DNA of 64,000 nucleotides. Source: Viscum album (Eukaryota; Streptophyta; Magnoliopsida; Santalales; Viscaceae). Of this stretch, positions 56,508 through 64,000 are shown one piece after another. A program made the position numbers and the translations under genes. Under the pieces are notes generated by a model. The model did not search any database. It worked only from the letters and a program-made list of their open reading frames with translations, and was not told the DNA's origin. Location of the stretch: assembly GCA_963277665.1 (NCBI GenBank), contig OY728120.1, positions 938,853,195 through 938,917,194 of the forward strand, read 5' to 3'. Each line of letters begins with the position of its first letter. Positions within the stretch are counted from its first letter, which is position 1.

Positions 56508-57957
56508 TATAAGGCTCCAGCCTTGAACCTTACATAATATTGAATTAAATTAATAATTCACATTGAGGATCTATTCAGGTTTAGAGTTTTAGAGAATTAG
56601 ATCATAACTATTACATCTCAAAAGATTACAAAGTAGACACTTCTACTAAGTTTCCATAGAATAAAAAAACTCTAAAAAAGAAACATGTCTAGTTCCATGT
56701 TTTATATATCATGACATTCCCTTGATCCCATCCTTGACCCTATTCCACATTAAGTCGTGTGAAAAAAAATTCAAAAAACATGGGGTGAGCATAAAAAGCT
56801 CAGTAAGGGATACACAAAGACTGAAAACAGTTAGTTTATCAAAACAACAAGTAAACTATGTATACTTTATCAAAGTAATACTTTTCACCTTTATGAAATA
56901 GTAAAAACTATTCACTAAAATAAAAGATCATTACTTACCCTTTTGTAACCAAAATATTACCATAAAACCCATATAAAGATCACATAACATATAAAGGTAA
57001 CCTGGGACCTAAACATACATAAGTGGAATAACCATACGGTCGACTTCCACTCATATCACTTAATGGAATAGCCATTCGGCCAACTTCCATATATACTTAA
57101 TGGAATATACATATGGCCCACTTCCATACCCAATGCATTGGAGGTTATAACGTAACCACCCGTCCTGGTATTCACGGCACCACGTGTCATATGGTTTATC
57201 ACGTAACCACCTGTCAAATGTCCAAGTACCAATATAAAATCATAAAACATAAAAAAATATAATGGAAAGAAAACATTCCCACACATTGATCGCAATATAT
57301 CACATAAATATATTGACATAACAAATCCATTATAAAAACCATTTTCAATACCAATATACATAAAAGAGTATATGGTATTTATTTCATTTTAAAAACATTA
57401 CGGCTTGTTGAGGAAGCCAAAGACCAAATAATACTCGCAGCGGCGGAAAAGGTCATTGTCACCGTATATGTTAAAAGAAACATTCATTTTTTTTGTTTTT
57501 TAAAATGCTTCGTAGAAAAAGATTCATTTTGTATAAAAGTAAAATTCAAAGGGTTTTATACACCGTATAAAAGAAAGTTGTGTATAAAACGAAATATGGC
57601 TCAATGAAAGGAGATTGAGACGAAGTCCCTTACCTCGGGTCCGTCTTGACTCGATCGTTCTTTAACGTCCTGAATAATAAACTTGAGTTAATTTATATTT
57701 TCTTAAGAACCTTTTTTCAAGTTCATTATTCCTTTTATATCACTTATTTCCATGTTATAAACATTATGTAGTTAATAATGTTTGTTTTTTCGATATTTGG
57801 TTCATAAGTCGAAAGTGGACTTCTTACAATTACATGTTTTTCGTGTGGTCAAGGGTTCATTATATCCAGAATGAAATTCCTGATTTGGATATCATATATA
57901 TCTTATATATCTAGCATATACATGTATTTATAGTATCACATAATCATTTAGAGGTAA

Positions 57958-58022
57958 GAAATGAAATGCACCGTTCATGGAGACGGTAAGTCGTACGTAC
58001 GCATGAACGCAACTTTCATTTC
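57958..58022 (-). promoter_or_regulatory. LTR7 leader hairpin a1
   Basis: GAAATGAA (57958) pairs with TTCATTTC (58015-58022) and CGTTCATG (57972-57979) with CATGAACG (58002-58009). The loop ends in CGTACGTACG. Confidence 0.7.
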
Positions 58023-58165
58023 TATGTCATATTAATGAAATTAAAACTAAATGAGAGGTACGTATATTTTAATTCCTGAATTATATTAATCATCTATATT
58101 TAACATACATCATATATATCCATTATATATATGTACTTATAATAGTACATTACATTTGGGGATAA

Positions 58166-58230
58166 GAAATGAAATGCACCGTTCATGGAGATGGTAAGTC
58201 GTACGTACGCATGAACGCTACTTTCATTTC
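58166..58230 (-). promoter_or_regulatory. LTR7 leader hairpin a2
   Basis: GAAATGAA (58166-58173) with TTCATTTC (58223-58230), and CGTTCATG (58180-58187) with CATGAACG (58210-58217). The palindrome CGTACGTACG is intact here at 58200-58209, whereas it is altered in LTR6 a2. Confidence 0.7.
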
Positions 58231-58935
58231 TATCTCATACATTAATGGAAAGAAAAATAATAATTATATAGAGTTATATTATAATTTCAGTATAACATCA
58301 TATATAATAACTTTAAATCCATCCTTTATACATCCCACATATGCCATTAACGAATCAAATCACTTTGAGGGGGCGGTAGTCCGCACTTCCTAAAATGAAA
58401 TTATCATGTTTACCCACAATGGAAACCATAAAGGTATACCACAAATGAAAAATACAGAAGCATGATTAAAACATAAACATAATATATATCACATATAAAT
58501 AGAGTGACATCTTAATGGCCACCATTAAAGGTGTTTAAAAGAATATTGAACAATCATCGTTTCGTGAGGCAGAAATTCGCCAACTACAGAAATTGTATGT
58601 TCTTTAACCATTAGATGTACATGTGTGTAAGTTTAGCACTAATTATTATTATAACAACATCCTAGTATATTTAATATACTGTAGTTGTTACAAAAGAAAT
58701 GAATAAAAAGAGTTTAGGGGGTTGGAGAAGCAAAATAAAACAAAAGAACACAAGTGAACACATTACCTTAAAATCGGGTAACTCCCTTTGGTTTGAGCTC
58801 AAAGGATTCCTTGGGAAGCATTCTTCCCAAAGTGAGGCTTCAAGGAGTAAGAGATGGATGTGGAGAGACAAAATGGGCAGGGGATGGCCGAGCCAAAGGC
58901 TTTGGAAGTGTGGGTAAGGTGGTAGAGGTGGGGGC

Positions 58936-58946
58936 CTTCTATAAGA
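58936..58946 (-). promoter_or_regulatory. LTR7 TATA box, mutated
   Basis: The minus strand reads CTTATAGAAGG where LTR6 has CTTATAAAAGG, one substitution inside the box. Confidence 0.5.
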
Positions 58947-60564
58947 GGAGAGGAGGGGCACTCTTGGAAGGTAAGGAAATGTTACTTTATTTTAGAATGA
59001 GTTTCAGATTTTAATGGTCCCAAATTGATTTTTTTCGAGTATAAGGTGATAAGGGTTCTAAATAAACCCATAAAATAGTTTTTGGACATGTGTATGTCAT
59101 ATATTCTACATTAACTTTTCATTTTATTTAATTCCTTTATTAATGTGGTAATCGCTGCATCAACATGATGTCATAAATAATTTAATTTATTTAATGTCTA
59201 AAAATTATAAAAAAATAATATGACGTAGTAAAGCTTTGTACCTTTCCAATTAATATTTATAGTCAAAAATCTGACTTGTATAACCCCATGTAAAAATTGT
59301 TTTAGTAAAACATCTCATGTTTGTGTCATTTTACTTTAACATTTAATAAAAAGTTATTTATGTCATTTCCCAAACCAAGTGGCTCCATGGGGTCCCCAAG
59401 TTGACCCATGGATTGTATTGGTCGTCCATTACACATAAAATAAGGGTAGTACATGTGTCATGCTCATCTCATTTTAATAAAACATTATTTTTACCTTAAA
59501 CTACACTAATAACCTCTAATCGCGATTAAGAACTTAAAAGTTACTATTCACCAAAAAATTATTCTAATGCCATTGAACAACATTTTACTTCATAATGAAA
59601 ACCATTTATGTCAGATTTTTGAAATTCAAAACACAGAAGTGGTAAAATTTCATTTAAAAAAACATTTTTTATTAGTACCACTTACTGGTTTCATTATTCA
59701 TCAAAAATTGAAGTTTTTCAAAAAAATACCAAAAATTCACCCTAAGATATATTTGATATTCAAAATTCAAAAATGAAGTCTATTTTATAAAATTCAAAAC
59801 ATATAAGTCACATTAATTAATTTAATAATTAATTCGTGCTATCATGACAAATAGCGTGTTTTTATGAAACAATAAGTATCAAAAGATTGACACTAGTTTA
59901 AGTCCGATTTCAAAGTGAAATTAATTCCAACGACCACTATTGGATTTAATGGTAAAAATATTTTCTAATTTCACTTTAAACCAATTAAAAAGATAATATA
60001 ATCATATAAATAAATTATATTAAAAAGAGGTTTTGAATTAAAATACAACATTTTACACTATTCATTAAAAAATGAACTTTATCTGAAAGAAACCAAAAAT
60101 TGACACAAAGTAAATTTTGATGTCCTGATTCTAAATAAGAGTTTTATTTGGTCCAATAGAATGTATATGAGTGAAAAAAACTATATTTAATTACGGTTCG
60201 CCATCAAAAGGTGATAAGTGAACCTTTAGTGAAAACTAGTGCATATACGCCTAAAATTGAATTCTTTCCATATTTTAAGCCTTTATCTTTTATTAGATAA
60301 AAGTAAAAACATTTAAAAAACATATATAATCATATTTTAGTTATTTCTATCCATTCCTGCCAATACAATGGCTATGTGTTAACTACCATTGAAAATAATA
60401 TTATTTTATTACTAGTGTGCAACGTAAGATTTCATTGAAACTCTTTGTTGCGTATCGGGTACACTATCGAACATAGCAACCACTTTAAAGTAAAATTAAT
60501 ATTTAATTCGTAAATATTAATAAATATGAAAATTTTTTATTCTTTATTTACCTGGGATGTAACA

Positions 60565-62900
60565 TCCTTTCCCCCTTTTGGGAATTGCATCCTCGCAATT
60601 TTATTTACTTATCAAAATAAGTGGGGGTATTTATCCCTCATAGAATTTTCAGATTCCCACGTTGCCTCTTCAACCATATGGTTTTCCACAAAACCTTTAC
60701 CTGGTGAATTACCTTATTTCGCAACACATGCTCTCTTCGGTCAAGAATCTGGACTGGTTGTTCTTCATAAGAGAGGTTCCCTTCCAGCTCAACTACCTCT
60801 GGACTCAAAACATGAGATGGATCTGGCATATACTTCCTCAACATCTAAACATGAAAAACATTGTGTACCTAAGATAAACTCGGAGGTAAAGCCACTCGGT
60901 AAGCAACTGATCCAACTTTCTCCAAAATTTCATATTGTCCAATGAACCTTGGACTCATCTTTCCTTTCTTACCAAATCACATCACACTTTTCCACAGTTA
61001 AACTTTGAGAAAAACATGATCACCTACATCGAAAGATAGATCCTTCCTCTGGTTATCCGCATAACTTTTCTATCTGCTCTGAGCTGTTTTCATGTGTTTC
61101 TGAATCAACTGAACTTTTTATGCCATCTCTTCTACCAATTCTGGTCCCATCAGCTTTCTTTCAACCACTTCATCCCAAAAAGATAGAGTTCGACACCATT
61201 TACCATATAATGCCTCAAATGGTTCCATCTGTATACTGGAATGAAAACTGTTATTATAAGAAAACTCAACCAAAGAAAGATGTTGGTCCCAACTTCCCTG
61301 ATAATCCATCGAACAAGCTCGTAGCATATCCCCTAAGGTCTGAATTTTTTGTTATGACTGCCCATCTGATTGAGGATAAAAAGATGTACTAAACTTATTT
61401 CAATACCCAACGACTTCTAAAGGCCTTTCCAAAAGTTAGAAGTAAACCTGGGATCACGATCGGACACAATGGAGAGAGTAACTCCATGTCACCTGACTAT
61501 CTCTTTAAGATACAAACGGGAAAGTTGATCTAGTGAAAAGTATCTCATATAGCAAGGAAATGAGCAGATTTAGTCAAGCGATCAATAATAACCCAGATTG
61601 CATTATTACCTCAAGATGTCCTCGGTAATCCCACAAAAAGTCCATGGAAATGTTTTCCCATTTTCACTCTGGCACTAGTAAAGGCTGAAGCATCCATTTC
61701 GGTAACTTTCACTCTACTCTAACATGCTGACAAGTCAGACACTTCACAGTAAAATTAGCAATATCCCTTTTCATTCCATCCCACCAGTAATACTCCCGTA
61801 GATCGCTGTACATCATAGTACTGCCAGGATGAACTGAAAACGGGGAACTATGAGCCTCACATAACAACTCATTCTTCAACTGTGATTCACAAGGCACACA
61901 TAATATCTTCCCAATCCTCAAAACACAATCATTATCAATTTTGAATTTAGGCAACTTACCCTTCTGAACCAGCTCTACCTTTTTCTGCAACTCAATGTCT
62001 TCCCTCTGTGCTTACCTAATTCTATCTGATAGGGGTGATCTCACTGATACCTGAAACAAAACAGAAGAACTTCCTGCACCAACAACTTCTATGCCAATGT
62101 TCATCAAATCAAAAACCAAAGGATCTCATTCCAAACGTAGCATGGTTAATGAAGCGTTACTTTTTCAACTCAAAGCATCGGCCACTTTATTTGGTTTTCC
62201 CGGATGGTAGTGAATTGTACAATTATAATCCTTGATTAATTCCAGCCATCTCCTTTGTCTCATGTTCAATTCTTTCTGAGTGAATATATACTTTAAACTT
62301 TTTTGATCGGTATATATTTCACACTTTACTCCATACAAATGATGCCACCAAATTTTTAAAGCAAAAACAACAGCAGCTAATTCCAAATCCTGTGTAGGGT
62401 AATTTTCCTCATGAGTTTTCAACTGACGTGAAGTATAAGCAATTACCTAATCATTTTTCATAAGGATGCAGCCAAGTCCCTTCAACGAAGCATCACTGTA
62501 TATAACAAACTCACCATTCCTGGAAGGAAGTTCCAAAACTGGAGCATTCACCAATCATCTTTTCAACTCCTGAAAACAATCATCACATTCTTTTTTCCAG
62601 ATAAACTTAGCACCCTTCCGAGTTAGCTTAGTCATTGGACTAGATAACTGTGAAAAATTTTCAACAAAGCTTCAGTAGTAACCTACCAAACCAATAAAAC
62701 TATGGATCTCGGTTATATTTGTGGGTCTTGGCCATTCTTCAACAACTTTTATTTTAGCCGAATCAACAGTTATGCCATCTTTTGAAACAATGTGACCTAG
62801 GAAAGAAATTTGTTGCAACCAAAACTCACACTTGCTGAATTTCCCATATAGTTTCTTTTCATTTACGGTTTGCAAAATAACCCCTAAATGTCATTCATGC
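60565..62900 (-). pseudogene. Tekay pol 3' two-thirds, interior B
   Basis: Collinear with interior A. RT thumb: [31 protein letters not shown] (62672-62875). RNase H: [12 protein letters not shown] text as [54 protein letters not shown] (62165-62422). Integrase zinc site: EAHSSPFSVHPG ... KCLTCQHV (61709-61990). The integrase core is more broken than in A (61330-61700). A DYQGSWDQHLSLVEFSYNNS segment lies at 61118-61327. Chromodomain start: EEQPVQILDRREHVLRNK (60638-60844). RNase H and chromodomain text is better kept than in A, the integrase core worse. Confidence 0.85.
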
Positions 62901-63080
62901 TACTATTTACTTTTAGAAAACACCAAAATATCATCAATAACACAACCAACATTTATCACCTGATTAAACTGAGCCATCACTATAGTAAACTACTCAATTC
63001 TGATTCTGAACATCTCAATATGTTGATTTGGAAGGTCATTTCCCTCAGTATGCCTTCCCAAAAAAAGCTTCTCTGTTTCC
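62901..63080 (-). pseudogene. gag::RT fusion joint, interior B
   Basis: The minus strand again joins a gag N-terminus (LGRHTEGNDLPNQH, then FTIVMAQFNQVINV) directly to GCVIDDILVFSKSK. The joint is identical to that at 56160-56230. Two stops now break the frame here. Confidence 0.65.
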
Positions 63081-63212
63081 TCTACGAAAAACAATTCTTA
63101 ACACTGAAATACCTTAGGCGAAGCAACATGGTAATCTTTAAATGCTATATCATATCAATCATACCATAAATTAATTTATAATTTAACACTTTTCTAACTC
63201 CTAAAGTTGTCT

Positions 63213-63233
63213 AAACCGACCTCTTATACCAAC
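63213..63233 (-). other. Primer-binding site, interior B
   Basis: The minus strand reads TTGGTATAAGAGGTCGGTTT next to the LTR8 edge, the initiator-Met type site with wear. Confidence 0.7.
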
Positions 63234-64000
63234 TATAAGTCCCCGGCCTTAAACCTTACATAATATTTAATTAAATTAATAATTCACATTGAGGATATTT
63301 TCAGGTTTAGAGTTTTAGAGAATTAGAACAAAACTATTACATCTCAAAAGATTACAAAGTAGACACTTCTACTAAGATTCCATAGAATAAAAAAACTCTT
63401 AAAAAGAAACATGTCTAGTTCCATGTTTTATATAGCATGACATTCCCTTGATCCCATCCTTGACCCTATTCCACATTATGTCCTGTGAAAAACATTTCAA
63501 AAAAATTGGGGTGAGCATAAAAAAGCTCATTAAGGGATACACAAAGAATGAAAACAGTTAGTTTATCAAAACAACAAGTAAACTATGTATACTTTATCAA
63601 AGTAACACTTTTCACATTTATGAACTAGTAAAAACTCTTCACTAAAATAAAAGATCATTACTTACCATTTTGTAACCAAAATATTACCATAAAACCCATA
63701 TAAAGACCACATAACATATAACGGTAACATGGGACATAAACATACATAAGTGGAATAACCATATGGTCGACTTCCACACATATCACTTAATGGAATAGCC
63801 ATTCGGCCAACTTCCATACATACTTAATGGAATAGCCATACGGCCAACTTCCATACCCAATGCATTGGAGGTTATAACGTAACCACACATCCTGGTATTC
63901 ACGGCACCACCCGTCATATGGTTTGTCACGTAACCACCCGTCAAATTTCCAAGTACCAATATAAAATCATAAAACATAAAACAAATATAATGGAAAGAAA
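63234..64000 (-). mobile_element. Third LTR of the tandem (LTR8), partial
   Basis: It starts TATAAGTCCCCGG and follows LTR6 and LTR7 through the U5 motif (63512-63529) and the U5 arrays (63750-63950) to the window end. It is the 5' LTR of interior B. Hairpins and TATA would lie beyond the window. Confidence 0.85.

Larger units (their letters stand above)
56508..60564 (-). mobile_element. Tekay/Del-type LTR (LTR7), 4057 bp, shared by two interiors
   Basis: Collinear with LTR6 over its whole length by eye, with scattered substitutions. The right edge reads GGGATGTAACA, i.e. TGTTACATCCC on the minus strand. It is the 5' LTR of interior A and the 3' LTR of interior B. It contains hairpins at 57958-58022, 58166-58230, about 58355-58400 and 58545-58605, and U5 arrays at 57024-57225. 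Confidence 0.9.

Noticed and set aside
1..64000. A host gene or a bacterial-type defence or metabolic system
   Set aside because: All recognisable coding text belongs to retroelements. No intact exon structure, operon, ribosome binding site or prokaryotic family is visible.

Overview
The window is very AT-rich nuclear DNA from a plant, most likely an angiosperm with a large, repeat-filled genome. The evidence is a complete catalogue of plant retroelements: Ty3/gypsy chromoviruses of the Tekay/Del type with LTRs of about 4 kb, a Ty1/copia Sirevirus with an env-like region, a second gypsy family and a plant LINE. Nearly all coding relics carry stops and frameshifts of the kind produced by long-term C-to-T decay. 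I find no intact host gene, rRNA, tRNA or CRISPR array. The species cannot be named from this sequence.

Layout. 1-2194: old unassigned DNA with a diverged tandem duplication and a fragment like a LINE ORF1 (DUF4283). 2195-10582: two degenerate gypsy LTRs read on the minus strand (LTR1 truncated, LTR2 about 6783-10582) around a gutted interior. 10583-11353 and 27276-27598: interior remnants separated by a minus-strand Sirevirus (11354-27270). The Sirevirus has a 1993-bp 3' LTR, an env-like region, an 18-bp minisatellite, RNase H, RT, integrase, protease and gag, a PBS and a shortened 5' LTR. A 3.8-kb plus-strand gypsy solo LTR (19964-23773) sits inside it, between the GAG-pre-integrase domain and integrase. 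27599-29519: part of another LTR. 29520-44155: an old gypsy element arranged LTR4-interior-LTR5-interior fragment; a 5'-truncated LINE lies in LTR4, with an exact 14-bp target duplication. 44156-49769: a second gypsy family (LTR 44156-46115, then chromodomain, integrase, RT, protease and gag linker), cut off in gag. 49770-64000: the youngest layer, a tandem LTR6-interior-LTR7-interior-LTR8. Both interiors carry the same large deletion, which fuses the gag N-terminus to the RT active-site region.

The most interesting signal is in the gypsy LTRs. Seven LTRs of clearly different ages carry, downstream of the TATA box and so in the transcribed leader, two to four hairpins about 190 bp apart. Many have a loop with the palindrome CGTACGTACG or a derivative. 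Arm sequences differ between LTRs while still pairing, as expected for selected structure. The palindromic loop resembles the kissing-loop logic of retroviral RNA dimerisation signals; that function is a hypothesis. A second shared motif, a short GGGTGAG...CTNAGTAAGGG hairpin, lies in the U5 part of the same LTRs.

The genes form no host pathway. The parts work together only as retroelement machinery (gag particle, protease, RT/RNase H, integrase), now decayed. Nesting gives a relative order of insertion: LTR1/LTR2 first, then the Sirevirus, then the solo LTR inside it; and LTR4/LTR5, then the second gypsy family, then the 49770-64000 tandem.
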